DNA from: an uncultured Tenacibaculum sp.
GTDB lineage: Bacteria > Bacteroidota > Bacteroidia > Flavobacteriales > Flavobacteriaceae
Assembly (NCBI GenBank): GCA_947501615.1
Contig: CANMWK010000002.1
Span: 310,001 to 374,000, forward strand
Length of the DNA: 64,000 nucleotides
Direction: 5' to 3'
The notes beneath the pieces are model-generated. The model was not told the origin of the DNA. It worked only from the letters and a program-made list of their open reading frames with translations, and made no database searches. The translations under genes were made by a program, and so were the position numbers. Shown here in pieces: positions 37,057 through 46,044 of this stretch (the stretch's first letter is position 1; the number at the start of each line of letters is the position of its first letter).

Positions 37057-38334
37057 TTAATAGGAGAAAAGCTTTTTAATGTTAGAAAACCCTGAAGTAT
37101 TCTGGATAAAATCTTTTAATAGTATAAAGTAGAAAATTAGATGAAAAAATAAAAGAGTTATGTGTGAATCTTTATATCTTAAATTTAATAACATTCCAAT
37201 GATAAAGGCAGCATAAATGACATTTCCTATAATTGTTAAAGAAAACAATAAAGATTTTTCGATGTCATATTTGTTCTTGTGTTTTATCAAAATATATAAC
37301 AACATTATAGGGTAAAAATAGAAAAGATACCTTTCGTGCGTTCCAGACAAAAATAAATTAAAACTAATATTTATTAAGCATATATATAAGATGAAATTAA
37401 GGACTATTGTTTTCTTAGTAGCTTTTGTTGAAGATGAAAAAACATTCAAAAAAAGTAATAGACCTGTAAGGGCAGATAGAACTAAAAAAAGGAGTCTTCC
37501 TGTGTTTTTTGGAGTAAGTGAATGATAAAATGGAGTTAGAGAAGAACTCCACATATCTCTATTAAGTAGCATCCAGATATTGATTCCATTTCCTGAGATT
37601 TTATCCATATGATTGCTGCCATAAAGTACAATTTTTTCTATATGAGAAATATAGTTACTGGGGAACTTTAACCATAAATCAAAAATTATTATAGGAAATA
37701 ATAAACCTAAAATAATTAAGCATATATATGAAAAAGTCAATAGTTTATTTTGTTTTTCTTTAATGATTAAAGTAATTATTAAAAAAAACAAAGGTAAAAT
37801 GGTAAATACAGTAAGTTGTTTAAGAAGTAAAGCTAAAGACATGATTATGCCCATATAAAATAACCAAGTTTTATTTCTTTTTTGAGTATCAAAATCTAAA
37901 TGCAATATCATTAAGACTAATAATAAGATGAAAGAAAGTCCAATATTATCTATTTGCCCCCATAGACTTCCGGCAGACCATACAGCAGGCAAAACAGCGA
38001 AAACGATACTCCAATATTCAGGTTTTTTAACTTTAGTCTTTAGTAGTATTTTATAGAAAATAAAAATATTAACAGTGTCAAAAATTGCTAAAAATATTAG
38101 AAAAGGAAATGTGTCATTGTTGAAAAATTTCAGAATGCCAGAAGAGAATAATAGTCCAACAATAGGGTAGTTACAAAAACAATCAGTATTGTAAACGTTG
38201 TTAAAAGTATCTGTGAAGTCATTCCATGAAATAAATATATTCACATCATTAGAGTATAAATCAGGAAAAAGAATTCGAAAAATTGTGGTAAATAAAGATG
38301 CCGCTACAACTAATAAGATCTTTTTTTTAATCAT
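37057..38334 (-). CDS. Multi-span membrane glycosyltransferase-like protein (GT-C type)
   Basis: A 425-residue polytopic protein with about ten transmembrane helices. The first loop carries acidic residues (LFPDLYSNDVNIFISWNDFT), as in GT-C mannosyl/arabinosyl transferases that use polyprenyl-phosphate sugars. WSAGSLWGQIDNIGLSF is typical of the DUF2029/PIG-M-like group. I chose the ATG at 38334 because an upstream in-frame start (38379) would lie inside the purE terminator. Possible role in cell-surface glycosylation; acceptor unknown. Confidence 0.7.
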   Translation of the reverse strand: MIKKKILLVVAASLFTTIFRILFPDLYSNDVNIFISWNDFTDTFNNVYNTDCFCNYPIVGLLFSSGILKFFNNDTFPFLIFLAIFDTVNIFIFYKILLKTKVKKPEYWSIVFAVLPAVWSAGSLWGQIDNIGLSFILLLVLMILHLDFDTQKRNKTWLFYMGIIMSLALLLKQLTVFTILPLFFLIITLIIKEKQNKLLTFSYICLIILGLLFPIIIFDLWLKFPSNYISHIEKIVLYGSNHMDKISGNGINIWMLLNRDMWSSSLTPFYHSLTPKNTGRLLFLVLSALTGLLLFLNVFSSSTKATKKTIVLNFILYICLINISFNLFLSGTHERYLFYFYPIMLLYILIKHKNKYDIEKSLLFSLTIIGNVIYAAFIIGMLLNLRYKDSHITLLFFHLIFYFILLKDFIQNTSGFSNIKKLFSY

Positions 38335-38359
38335 TTTCAATTTAATTTTAAAAACGTAT

Positions 38360-38392
38360 AAAACCTCACAAATAAACAATCTGTGAGGTTTT
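38360..38392 (-). terminator. Terminator of purE
   Basis: AAAACCTCACA (38360-38370) pairs with TGTGAGGTTTT (38382-38392). It lies 24 bases after the purE stop and before the membrane glycosyltransferase start. Confidence 0.85.
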
Positions 38393-38415
38393 ATGTTTGT
38401 ATAGTACTAAGATAC

Positions 38416-38895
38416 TTATTTTTTTACACGCTCAGAAGCTTTTTCAACTTTTAGTTTTAAGCCTTCTTTGTAAGCGATTATTTTATCTAAAACACATTTG
38501 TCTGATGCTCCAATAATTTGTGCAGCTAAAATTCCAGCATTTTTTGCGCCATCTAAAGCAACAGTAGCTACAGGAACACCTCCTGGCATTTGTAAAATAG
38601 ATAATACAGAATCCCAGCCATCAATCGAGTTTCTACTTTTTACAGGCACTCCAATTACTGGTAATGGACTCATACTTGCAACCATTCCAGGTAAGTGAGC
38701 TGCACCACCAGCTCCTGCAATAATTACTTGAACGCCTCTTTTGTGAGCATTTGTAGCATAATCAAAAAGTTTTTCAGGTGTTCTGTGAGCAGAAACAATA
38801 TCAACTTCTATTTGAATATCCATGCTTTCTAAAACATCAATTGCGTCTTGCATGATTGGAAGATCAGAATCACTCCCCATTATAATTCCTACCAT
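38416..38895 (-). CDS. purE: N5-carboxyaminoimidazole ribonucleotide mutase
   Basis: A 159-residue class I PurE, converting N5-CAIR to CAIR in purine synthesis. IIMGSDSDLPIM and SAHRTPEKLFDY form the nucleotide site and include the catalytic histidine. AGGAAHLPGMVAS and PVIGVPV are family signatures. The PurK partner gene lies 105 bases upstream on the same strand, so the two are probably one operon. Confidence 0.96.
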   Translation of the reverse strand: MVGIIMGSDSDLPIMQDAIDVLESMDIQIEVDIVSAHRTPEKLFDYATNAHKRGVQVIIAGAGGAAHLPGMVASMSPLPVIGVPVKSRNSIDGWDSVLSILQMPGGVPVATVALDGAKNAGILAAQIIGASDKCVLDKIIAYKEGLKLKVEKASERVKK

Positions 38896-39000
38896 ATTTT
38901 TATGTTGTTATTCAAGTTCTTTGTAGAACTTTAAAGTTTTGTTTACTAATTCTTATTTTTCAGTCAAAGTCTAAAGTTAGTTTGTTACTTTTACTCAATA

Positions 39001-40158
39001 CTATTTACTAATTACCCGTACAGTTTCTTTTACTTTTTGAGCAACTTCTCTGGCTTTATTTACATCTTGATTTACAATAGTAACATGTCCCATTTTACGG
39101 AAAGGCTTTGTGATTTTCTTTCCATATAAGTGAGGTGTAACTCCATCGATATTCATAATTTCTTGAATATTCTCGTAAATAACTTCACCAGTATGTCCTT
39201 CAGCTCCTACAAGGTTTACCATAATTCCAGCAAGTTTACTGTCTGTGTTTCCTAAAGGAAAATCTAAAATACTACGTAAATGCTGTTCAAATTGACTTGT
39301 ATAACTCGCTTCGATACTATAATGACCAGAGTTATGTGTTCTTGGTGCTACTTCATTTACTAAGATTTCATCATCTTGTGTTTGAAACATTTCTACAGCT
39401 AATAAACCAACAAAATCGAAAGCATCAGCTACTTTTAAGGCAACTTCTCTGGCTTTCTTAGCGACAGTTTCATCAATTCTAGCAGGGCAAATTACATACT
39501 CTACTTGATTAGCCTCTGGATGAAATTCCATTTCAACAACAGGGTAAGTGCTAATGTCTCCTTTTGGATTTCTAGCAACAATTACAGCGAGTTCATTTTT
39601 AAAAGGAATCATTTGTTCAGCAATACATTCACCTTCTGGTAACATCTCTAAATCAGTGTAGTTTTTCACGACTTTTACCCCATTTCCATCGTAACCAAAA
39701 CGAGCAGATTTCCATACAAAAGGAAATGAAACCAGTCCGTTCTGATATGAATGTTTTAACTCGTCAATGAATGCATAGTGATTAAAATCCGCAGTAGGGA
39801 TTTGATGCTCTTTATAAAATTTCTTCTGCTGTGCTTTGTTTTGAATAATCCTTAGATTACTCGGTTTCGGATAAATAGTTAATCCTTCGCTTTCTAATTT
39901 ATCTAGCGCATCAATATTAACATTTTCAATTTCAATAGTTAAAAGATCTACCTTTTTTCCAAAATTGTAAACAGTATCGAAATCTAATAAATTACCTTGA
40001 TGAAATTCATTACATATTTGAGCACAAGGAGCATCTGCAGATGTATCTAAAATTACGGTATGAATATCTAGTTTCTGAGTTTCAGATAATAACATTCTAC
40101 CTAACTGTCCGCCTCCTAGTACACCTAATTTAAAGTGAGAAGAAAAATAGTTTTGCAC
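39001..40158 (-). CDS. purK: 5-(carboxyamino)imidazole ribonucleotide synthase
   Basis: An ATP-grasp enzyme of 385 residues making N5-CAIR from AIR, bicarbonate and ATP. The N-terminal LGVLGGGQLGRML and C-terminal NEVAPRTHNSGHYSIEAS identify it. The start is not ATG. A TTG at 40185 would fall inside the -7 promoter box, while the GTG at 40158 gives MQNYFSSHFKLGVLGG, the length seen in relatives. It works with PurE just downstream. Confidence 0.93.
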   Translation of the reverse strand: MQNYFSSHFKLGVLGGGQLGRMLLSETQKLDIHTVILDTSADAPCAQICNEFHQGNLLDFDTVYNFGKKVDLLTIEIENVNIDALDKLESEGLTIYPKPSNLRIIQNKAQQKKFYKEHQIPTADFNHYAFIDELKHSYQNGLVSFPFVWKSARFGYDGNGVKVVKNYTDLEMLPEGECIAEQMIPFKNELAVIVARNPKGDISTYPVVEMEFHPEANQVEYVICPARIDETVAKKAREVALKVADAFDFVGLLAVEMFQTQDDEILVNEVAPRTHNSGHYSIEASYTSQFEQHLRSILDFPLGNTDSKLAGIMVNLVGAEGHTGEVIYENIQEIMNIDGVTPHLYGKKITKPFRKMGHVTIVNQDVNKAREVAQKVKETVRVISK

Positions 40159-40182
40159 GATTAATTTTTTGTGTTGTTGGCA

Positions 40183-40190
40183 CAAAAGTA
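40183..40190 (-). promoter_or_regulatory. -7 promoter box of purK-purE
   Basis: The minus strand reads TACTTTTG (TAnnTTTG) 25 bases before the GTG start at 40158. It overlaps the alternative TTG at 40185 and so argues against that start. Confidence 0.6.
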
Positions 40191-40219
40191 CTAATCTTAA
40201 CTTGGGTGATAAAATTATT

Positions 40220-40627
40220 TTACCTGCTTATTTGCAATGCACTACTGCTAATTTGAATAACATTGTATTCTAAAGCAAAACAACCTTCTCCATTTATTGG
40301 AGATCCATTAAGAGAATTATATTCTTTACCGCTGCATGGACAGGTAAATCTCAAACCGTCAAAACTCATTGGAGAAGTACAATCACGTTCAGGGCATTGT
40401 AAGTCAAAAGCTTTAAAGCTACTGGTGTTATTTCGTATAATAATTAAATTTCGTCCTCCAATGTTAGCTATTGTATGCCCGCCAGGAACTTGTATGTCTA
40501 TAAATTGTGGATTTGATAAATTTATAGTTTCATTTAAGATAATACCCAAAAAACAATTGTTGTTATCATTGGTATCTGTACAGTTACTTAAAAGAGCAAT
40601 GAAAAGGATGATGAAAATTTTTTTCAT
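40220..40627 (-). CDS. Rieske-fold-like lipoprotein with altered cluster ligands
   Basis: A 135-residue lipoprotein (lipobox LLSNC, C16). Its C-terminal half aligns with the Rieske cluster-binding loops: C78-P-E80-R-D-C83 in the place of C-x-H-x-x-C, and C96-P-C98-S99-G in the place of C-P-C-H-G. Both histidine ligands are therefore replaced (E80, S99), while the four cysteines remain. A normal Rieske [2Fe-2S] cluster is unlikely. Similar degenerate proteins occur beside greA in other Flavobacteriaceae (recalled). Divergent from greA here. Function unknown. Confidence 0.75.
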   Translation of the reverse strand: MKKIFIILFIALLSNCTDTNDNNNCFLGIILNETINLSNPQFIDIQVPGGHTIANIGGRNLIIIRNNTSSFKAFDLQCPERDCTSPMSFDGLRFTCPCSGKEYNSLNGSPINGEGCFALEYNVIQISSSALQISR

Positions 40628-40678
40628 AAAAATATCTTTGTATAATATGCCTAACGATGCTAATTTACAAATATTTTG

Positions 40679-40686
40679 TACATTTG
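40679..40686 (+). promoter_or_regulatory. -7 promoter box of greA
   Basis: TACATTTG matches TAnnTTTG 49 bases before the greA ATG. A second match, TATCTTTG, lies at 40633-40640. Confidence 0.45.
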
Positions 40687-40735
40687 TTAGACGATCTCAT
40701 TCCTGACGGACTGAGATTTTTTAAATTTTAGACTT

Positions 40736-41209
40736 ATGAGTGAAGTTTCATATTATAGTCCAGAAGGCTTAAAAAAGCTTAAGGAGGAGTTAGCACATTT
40801 AGAGCAAGTGGAAAGACCAAGAGTCTCTCAAGAAATAGCTGATGCTCGTGATAAAGGTGATTTGAGTGAGAATGCAGAATATCATGCGGCTAAAGAAGAA
40901 CAATCGTTATTAGAAACTAAAATAGCTCAATTAAAAAATGTAGTAGCTAATGCAAGGATTTTAGACGAAAGCCAATTAGATACTTCTAAAGTTTTAATTC
41001 ATTCTATTGTTAAGATAAAAAATACAGCTAATGGAATGGAGTTTACATATACTTTAGTTGCAGATAGTGAAAGTGATGTTCGTAATGGTAAGTTATCGGT
41101 GAATTCTCCAATAGGTAAAGGTTTATTAGGTAAAGAAGTAGGAGATATAGCTGAAATTCAAGTACCAAATGGGTTAATGAAATTCGAGATTGTTACGATA
41201 TCTCGCTAA
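40736..41209 (+). CDS. greA: Transcription elongation factor GreA
   Basis: A 157-residue GreA of normal length. The N-terminal coiled coil (about 10-75) carries the acidic tip (DKGDLSENAEYHAAKEEQ) that enters the RNA polymerase secondary channel and stimulates cleavage of backtracked RNA. The C-terminal FKBP-like domain follows (SPIGKGLLGKEVGD). A hairpin terminator lies 20 bases downstream. Confidence 0.96.
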   Translation: MSEVSYYSPEGLKKLKEELAHLEQVERPRVSQEIADARDKGDLSENAEYHAAKEEQSLLETKIAQLKNVVANARILDESQLDTSKVLIHSIVKIKNTANGMEFTYTLVADSESDVRNGKLSVNSPIGKGLLGKEVGDIAEIQVPNGLMKFEIVTISR

Positions 41210-41228
41210 ATTATTATAACTACAAGAT

Positions 41229-41267
41229 ATCGGATTTAAGAATTGTATTTTTAAATCCGGTTTTTAT
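41229..41267 (+). terminator. Terminator of greA
   Basis: CGGATTTAA (41231-41239) pairs with TTAAATCCG (41251-41259), followed by GTTTTTATT. Confidence 0.8.
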
Positions 41268-41297
41268 TATTTATTAAGCAATACAAATCAAATTAAA

Positions 41298-41690
41298 ATG
41301 GCTTCAATATTTACGAAAATCATAAAAGGAGAGATACCATCGTATAAAATAGCTGAAGATGAAAAACATTTTGCGTTTTTAGATATTAATCCAAATGCTA
41401 AAGGTCATACATTGGTTGTTCCTAAGAAAGAAGTAAATAAAATTTTTGATTTAGATCAACAAGACTACATAGAATTAATGAATTTTAGCTATCGTATTGC
41501 TAAAGCGATAGAAAAGACAATTCCTTGTAAACGCGTTGGAATGAGTGTTGTTGGTTTAGAAGTTCCTCATGTGCATGTGCATTTAGTGCCTTTAAACAGT
41601 ATGGAAGATATACAGTTTATAAAAAAGGAAAGCATAACTAAAGATGAGTTTGTAGTTGTAGCTGAAAAAATTGCGAGTAATTTTAAATAA
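41298..41690 (+). CDS. HIT-family nucleotide-binding protein
   Basis: A 130-residue histidine-triad protein. The active-site HVHVHLVP is near residue 94, and the N-terminal FTKIIKGEIPSYKIAED and HTLVVPKKEVNKIFDL match bacterial Hint-type phosphoramidase/hydrolases. Its stop directly abuts the stop of the converging histidine kinase gene (41690/41691), leaving no intergenic base. The precise substrate is unknown. Confidence 0.92.
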   Translation: MASIFTKIIKGEIPSYKIAEDEKHFAFLDINPNAKGHTLVVPKKEVNKIFDLDQQDYIELMNFSYRIAKAIEKTIPCKRVGMSVVGLEVPHVHVHLVPLNSMEDIQFIKKESITKDEFVVVAEKIASNFK

Positions 41691-42833
41691 TTACGTTTTT
41701 TGTAATTGAATTTCAAAGGTAGTTCCTTTACCTAGTTCAGATTTTAGAACAAATATTTTTCCTTGATGATAATCTTCAATAATTCGTTTGGAAAGTGATA
41801 ACCCTAAACCCCAACCGCGTTTCTTAGAAGTATATCCAGGTTTGAATATAATATTAAATCTAGATTTTTGAATTCCTTTTCCCGTATCAGAAATTAAAAT
41901 TTTTGCATAATCTTCTCTATTTACAATGCTTAAAGCTATTTTTCCTTTGCCTTCCATAGCATCAATAGCATTTTTAATTAAATTTTCAATAACCCAACCA
42001 TACAACTCATTATTCACATTAGTTTTAATTTCAGTATCAGAAGAGGTAAAAGAGAATGAAATTTGTTTAGAGCTTCTAGATTCTAGATATTCAAATGTGC
42101 TTTTGGTCACAGCAACAATGTTTTCAGTTGTTAATTTGGGTAATGATCCAATTTTTGAAAATCTATTAGCAATGGTGCTTAATCGTTGCACGTCTTTTTC
42201 AATTTCATCCACATAAACTGGATCAATATTCTCGCTTCTAAGAATAGTAACCCACCCTAATAAAGAGGATAAAGGAGTTCCAATCTGATGGGCAGTTTCT
42301 TTTGCCATACCCGTCCATAATTTATTTTGTTCTGCTATTTTACTAGAATTAAAGAACAGGTAAATCACGGCCAAGAATAATCCTAGAATTAAAATTAATG
42401 CGATAGGATAATAGGTAAGCTTAGTAAGTAAATTAGAATTTTTGTAATAAATATATTCTTTTCTCCCAGAGTAATTAATTTCTATGGGTTTATTCTGGTT
42501 TTTCATAATTCTTAGTTGGTCTGTCAGATATAAAATATCTGAAGATCTTTTATCGTCAAGATTATGGAATTGTAATATACTACCATTAATACTGGTTAAA
42601 ATACAAGGAATTTTATTTTCAATAGCTCTTGTTTCTAAAGATATATCAGCGTCCAAGTCTGGATTATTACCAATACGTTGGATAGACATGGCAAATAATT
42701 CCATTTTAACCCTTTCATCTGTTTTAAACTTTTTAAAAAAAGAATACGTGTTCCATAGAATTAAAGAAACTATGGTAAAACAAATGAAAATTATGAATCG
42801 TTTTATCCAGAAGATATTTTTAAGAAAATTCAT
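41691..42833 (-). CDS. Membrane sensor histidine kinase
   Basis: A 380-residue two-helix sensor: membrane segments at about 11-28 and 141-161 flank a periplasmic loop of about 110 residues. The dimerisation helix has the phospho-acceptor H182 in AKETAHQIGTPLSSLLG. The ATPase domain has NLIKNAIDAM, DTGKGI and KRGWGLGLSL. No response regulator is adjacent, so its partner is elsewhere. A minus-strand -7-like TATATTTG (42838-42845) lies only five bases from the start codon, which would make the message nearly leaderless. Confidence 0.9.
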   Translation of the reverse strand: MNFLKNIFWIKRFIIFICFTIVSLILWNTYSFFKKFKTDERVKMELFAMSIQRIGNNPDLDADISLETRAIENKIPCILTSINGSILQFHNLDDKRSSDILYLTDQLRIMKNQNKPIEINYSGRKEYIYYKNSNLLTKLTYYPIALILILGLFLAVIYLFFNSSKIAEQNKLWTGMAKETAHQIGTPLSSLLGWVTILRSENIDPVYVDEIEKDVQRLSTIANRFSKIGSLPKLTTENIVAVTKSTFEYLESRSSKQISFSFTSSDTEIKTNVNNELYGWVIENLIKNAIDAMEGKGKIALSIVNREDYAKILISDTGKGIQKSRFNIIFKPGYTSKKRGWGLGLSLSKRIIEDYHQGKIFVLKSELGKGTTFEIQLQKT

Positions 42834-42917
42834 TGTTCAAATATAAACTATTCTATGAGTATAACTTTATAAGTTAATCCGTAGTATATTTACAGTACAG
42901 TATTCAAAACAAAAATC

Positions 42918-43781
42918 ATGTTAACGATAAATCCTAAAGAAGTATCTACAGGAAAATTACACCAATATTTACTGGGAGCAGTAGCACCAAGACCTATAGC
43001 TTTTGCAAGTACTATAGATAAAGATGGAAATCCTAATTTATCACCGTTTAGTTTTTTTAATGTATTTGGAGCCAATCCGCCAATTATGATTTTTTCACCT
43101 GCGAGAAGTGTTCGTAATAATACAACAAAGCATACTTTGGATAATGCAGAGGAAACAAGAGAAGTGGTAATTAATGTAGTAAACTATGCCATTGTTCAGC
43201 AAATGTCTTTAAGCAGTACAATGTACCCTAAAGGTGTGAACGAGTTTGTAAAGGCAGGTTTAACCATGTTACCTTCTGAGGAAGTAAAACCTTTTAGGGT
43301 TGCAGAATCTCCAGTACAATTTGAATGTAAAGTAAACGATATTATTTATACAGGAAATGAAGGAGGAGCAGGGAATTTAATTGTTTGTGAGGTAGTTAAG
43401 GTGCATATTAAAGAAGAGGTTTTAAATGAAGAAGGATTAATCGATCAATATAAAATAGATTTAGTTTCTAGAGCTGGAGGAAGCTTTTATTCTAGAGCTA
43501 GAGATGGTTTTTTTGAAATTCCTAAACCGTTATCAACTTTAGGTTTAGGAGTAGATCAAATTCCTAATACTATTAGAAATAGTACAGTTTTAACCGGTAA
43601 TAATTTGGGAGTTTTAGCCAATGTGGAAGCTTTACCAAATGCTGAGGTTGTTGATAACTTTGCGCAAGAACATCCTGAATATGTGGGGTTATCAGAAGAA
43701 AAAAAGCATACATTTGCACAACAATATTTAGACAAAAATGATGTAGAAAGTGCTTGGAAGGTACTTTTGATAAATAGGTAA
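42918..43781 (+). CDS. Flavin reductase-like FMN-binding split-barrel protein
   Basis: A 287-residue protein of the flavin-reductase-like domain family. The FMN-binding core is LGAVAPRPIAFASTIDKDGNPNLSPFSFFNVFGANPP (written here as a region at about 18-55), followed by VNYAIVQQMSLSS. Such proteins reduce flavin or act as flavin-dependent oxidoreductases with a partner; the substrate cannot be told. The DUF3127 gene follows after four bases, indicating an operon. Confidence 0.85.
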   Translation: MLTINPKEVSTGKLHQYLLGAVAPRPIAFASTIDKDGNPNLSPFSFFNVFGANPPIMIFSPARSVRNNTTKHTLDNAEETREVVINVVNYAIVQQMSLSSTMYPKGVNEFVKAGLTMLPSEEVKPFRVAESPVQFECKVNDIIYTGNEGGAGNLIVCEVVKVHIKEEVLNEEGLIDQYKIDLVSRAGGSFYSRARDGFFEIPKPLSTLGLGVDQIPNTIRNSTVLTGNNLGVLANVEALPNAEVVDNFAQEHPEYVGLSEEKKHTFAQQYLDKNDVESAWKVLLINR

Positions 43782-43785
43782 GATT

Positions 43786-44154
43786 ATGGAAGTTATAGGT
43801 AAAATTAAAATTATTAACGAGACTCAAACTTTTGGAAGTAATGGTTTCAGAAAGAGAGAACTTGTCGTAACTACAGACGAACAGTATCCGCAAATGATAC
43901 TTATTGAATTTATCCAAGATAAATGTGATTTATTAAATTCTTTTCAAGTTGGACAAGACGTAAAAGTTTCAATCAACTTAAGAGGTAGAGAATGGATTAA
44001 TCCTGAAGGTGTAGCTAAGTATTTTAATTCAATCCAAGGATGGAGAATTGAAAGTTTACAACAAGCTGCTGCAGGACAAAATGTACCACCAGTAGATCAG
44101 TTTCAACCTGCTCCAGACTTAACAGATAACGAGCCAGACGATTTACCTTTCTAA
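43786..44154 (+). CDS. DUF3127 protein (OB-fold-like)
   Basis: A 122-residue protein conserved in Bacteroidota as DUF3127. The N-terminal region (EVIGKIKIINETQTFGSNGFRKRELVV) and VSINLRGREW have OB-fold character reminiscent of single-stranded-DNA-binding proteins, and the last residues are acidic (DLTDNEPDDLPF) like the SSB tail, which ends DDDIPF. Co-transcribed with the flavin reductase gene. DNA binding is an inference. Confidence 0.8.
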   Translation: MEVIGKIKIINETQTFGSNGFRKRELVVTTDEQYPQMILIEFIQDKCDLLNSFQVGQDVKVSINLRGREWINPEGVAKYFNSIQGWRIESLQQAAAGQNVPPVDQFQPAPDLTDNEPDDLPF

Positions 44155-44178
44155 GAAGAAAAATAAAGATGTATATAT

Positions 44179-44207
44179 AAAAGCCTTGTGAAATTCACAA
44201 GGCTTTT
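44179..44207 (+). terminator. Terminator after the DUF3127 gene
   Basis: AAAGCCTTGTGAA and TTCACAAGGCTTTTT make a tight hairpin with a T-run. Confidence 0.85.
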
Positions 44208-44304
44208 TGTTTTTAATACAGTTTAATAAACCCTGAATTCAGGGTAATAAGTTTCGTTTATCTCTATTAAAATTGTAGTTTTAAATTCACTTAACTATTT
44301 AGTA

Positions 44305-44853
44305 ATGAAAATACTTTCTGATAGCTTCTATACTGAATTAGAGGCTTTGATTAAAGATAGATTTGAACAAGAAGAGAACATTGAAATTATTCAAAAAGTA
44401 GATTGGGAAGTTGAAGCGAATAGATGTTTAATTGCTATGACTAATTATTTGAATTCTATTACTACAGATAAATTAAGTTGTAGTGATATTGAAAAGATAG
44501 GGGTAATAGATGTTTGCTGGAATGAATATGGAAGTGATATTGAGATAGATTTTATGCCTAGTAATGATTTTGAAACTGCTTATGATGAAGGTTGTATAAT
44601 GAATGATTCTGCTATTGATAATGATGCGTTTTTTGAAAAATACTTCGGTGTAGATGGAGAAGGAGCTTGGAAGAGAATAGGAAACGATTATTTAGAAATA
44701 GCAACAATATTTTATTTCATTATTAAAGCAGTTGTACCATTTCTTGTGGAAGACGAGTCATTTAAAAAATTATCAAAGTTGTCTCCAAGTCATTTTGGGT
44801 TTGCTGGTTCTCACGATGAAGAGCGAATAAAATTTTTCACATATACTGCTTAA
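44305..44853 (+). CDS. Acidic protein of unknown function
   Basis: A 182-residue soluble, strongly acidic protein (many D and E, for example EYGSDIEIDFMPSNDFETAYDEG). No signal peptide or membrane segment is present, and I see no known domain. It stands alone between two terminators. I do not recognise it. Confidence 0.6.
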   Translation: MKILSDSFYTELEALIKDRFEQEENIEIIQKVDWEVEANRCLIAMTNYLNSITTDKLSCSDIEKIGVIDVCWNEYGSDIEIDFMPSNDFETAYDEGCIMNDSAIDNDAFFEKYFGVDGEGAWKRIGNDYLEIATIFYFIIKAVVPFLVEDESFKKLSKLSPSHFGFAGSHDEERIKFFTYTA

Positions 44854-44855
44854 CT

Positions 44856-44896
44856 AAAAAAGGATCTAATTTTATAATTAGATCCTTTTTTTTTTG
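44856..44896. terminator. Bidirectional terminator
   Basis: AAAAAGGATCTAATT and AATTAGATCCTTTTT form a long hairpin with a four-base loop between the acidic protein gene (+) and the DUF1456 gene (-). Confidence 0.9.
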
Positions 44897-44897
44897 A

Positions 44898-45137
44898 TTA
44901 TTTATTTTTAGGAGGCATTGGTCCTCTTAGGTGTATAATGAGTCCGTTTAAAAAATTCCTTAGAATTTGATCACCACATTCCATGTATTTTGGATGATCT
45001 TCTTTTCTAAATAAGGCACCTAGTTCGGATTTTGAAACTTTGAAATCTACTAAAGCACAAATTTCAATAATATCTGTATCTCTAAGCTTATGTGCTACTC
45101 TTAATTTTTTTAAAATATCGTTATTCGTTAATCCCAT
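44898..45137 (-). CDS. DUF1456 (YehS-like) protein
   Basis: A 79-residue helical protein with the DUF1456 pattern NNDILKKLRVAHKLRDTDIIEICALVDF and FRKEDHPKYMECGDQILRNFLNGLIIHLRG. Length is about half of E. coli YehS, which carries two copies of this unit; this is a one-copy version. Function unknown. Confidence 0.85.
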   Translation of the reverse strand: MGLTNNDILKKLRVAHKLRDTDIIEICALVDFKVSKSELGALFRKEDHPKYMECGDQILRNFLNGLIIHLRGPMPPKNK

Positions 45138-45199
45138 TTCGTAAAGGTATAGTTTCTGTTATAGAAAATTTAGGTCTCTTTAAGATTCAGTAAAAAATG

Positions 45200-45832
45200 T
45201 TAATTTACTACTGAAAAGATTGCCCAACCATAAATTGCAAATCGTAAGAAACGGAATAATCCGAAGATAATCACATTCTTAATAGGATATTTAATCATAC
45301 CAGCAGTTAAACAACTTATTGCGAATGGTAACGGTAGTAAGGCTCCTACTAAAATTAAAAAACCTCCCCATTTCTTTGTGTTCTTTAAATGCTTAGCCAT
45401 TTTTACTTCTAAGTATTCTTTTACAGCATTTATTTTTAAAGAAGCTTTTCCTAAATAGTAAGCAAGTATACCTCCAGAATAAGATAATAAAGCAAGTATA
45501 GCTAAATTTAATATAGGGGTTGGAGTTTTCTTACACCAAGCAATAAAGATTTCAGGAGGTACTAATCCTAATATAGTTTCTGAAATGAAAAAAGTAATTA
45601 GCAAACTTGTTCTAGAGAACGTTTCTGTCATGGTTTGCAAGCCATCGTTAATGTTAAAGACATATTTGTTGAAAACAAATAAACCAATAACAACTAGTAC
45701 TATAGGTAAAAAAGCTTTTTTTAAACTTTCCCATATAAACATATAAAAACCAGTACGCTGATAATAATTATGCAAGCGTTTTACATGTGGGGCTTTCTTT
45801 TTTACTGTTTTTTTTTTCATTTGCGTCTCCAT
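45200..45832 (-). CDS. VTT/DedA-like small membrane protein (YqaA-type)
   Basis: A 210-residue membrane protein with a basic N-terminus (KKKTVKKKAPHVKR) and about five helices. ISETILGLVPPEIFIAW and the Gly-rich GGFLILVGALLPLPFAISCLTAG resemble the VTT/SNARE-associated fold. I placed the start at the ATG at 45832, since the frame's first codon at 45835 is TTG. Members of the wider family affect lipid flipping, but function here is not established. Confidence 0.75.
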   Translation of the reverse strand: METQMKKKTVKKKAPHVKRLHNYYQRTGFYMFIWESLKKAFLPIVLVVIGLFVFNKYVFNINDGLQTMTETFSRTSLLITFFISETILGLVPPEIFIAWCKKTPTPILNLAILALLSYSGGILAYYLGKASLKINAVKEYLEVKMAKHLKNTKKWGGFLILVGALLPLPFAISCLTAGMIKYPIKNVIIFGLFRFLRFAIYGWAIFSVVN

Positions 45833-46044
45833 CAAACATTTAAGTTTGCAAAAATAGCACGCTTTTTCAGACTATGAAAGTTAAATCTTTCTATTTTTAG
45901 CTTTTTAATATAGTTTTAACCGATGTTTTTATGCGAAGAGAATGGGTTTGATATAATGTATAAACTAAAGAAATGCTGCTACACGTCTTTGCGGTAAGGT
46001 TGGGAGGCATATTAATTTAATATTTTAAGATCAATTATTTATTA

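Noticed and set aside
38335..38379. N-terminal extension of the membrane glycosyltransferase
   Set aside because: It would be encoded within the purE terminator hairpin, and the ATG at 38334 starts a normal first membrane helix.
40263..40706. 147-residue plus-strand frame opposite the Rieske-like lipoprotein
   Set aside because: It overlaps a convincing lipoprotein gene on the other strand, has no domain or signal of its own, and reads as a mirror of coding sequence.
44230..44245. 16-bp perfect palindrome ACCCTGAATTCAGGGT upstream of the acidic protein gene
   Set aside because: About one is expected by chance in a window this size; single copy and no promoter box overlapping it, so an operator cannot be claimed.
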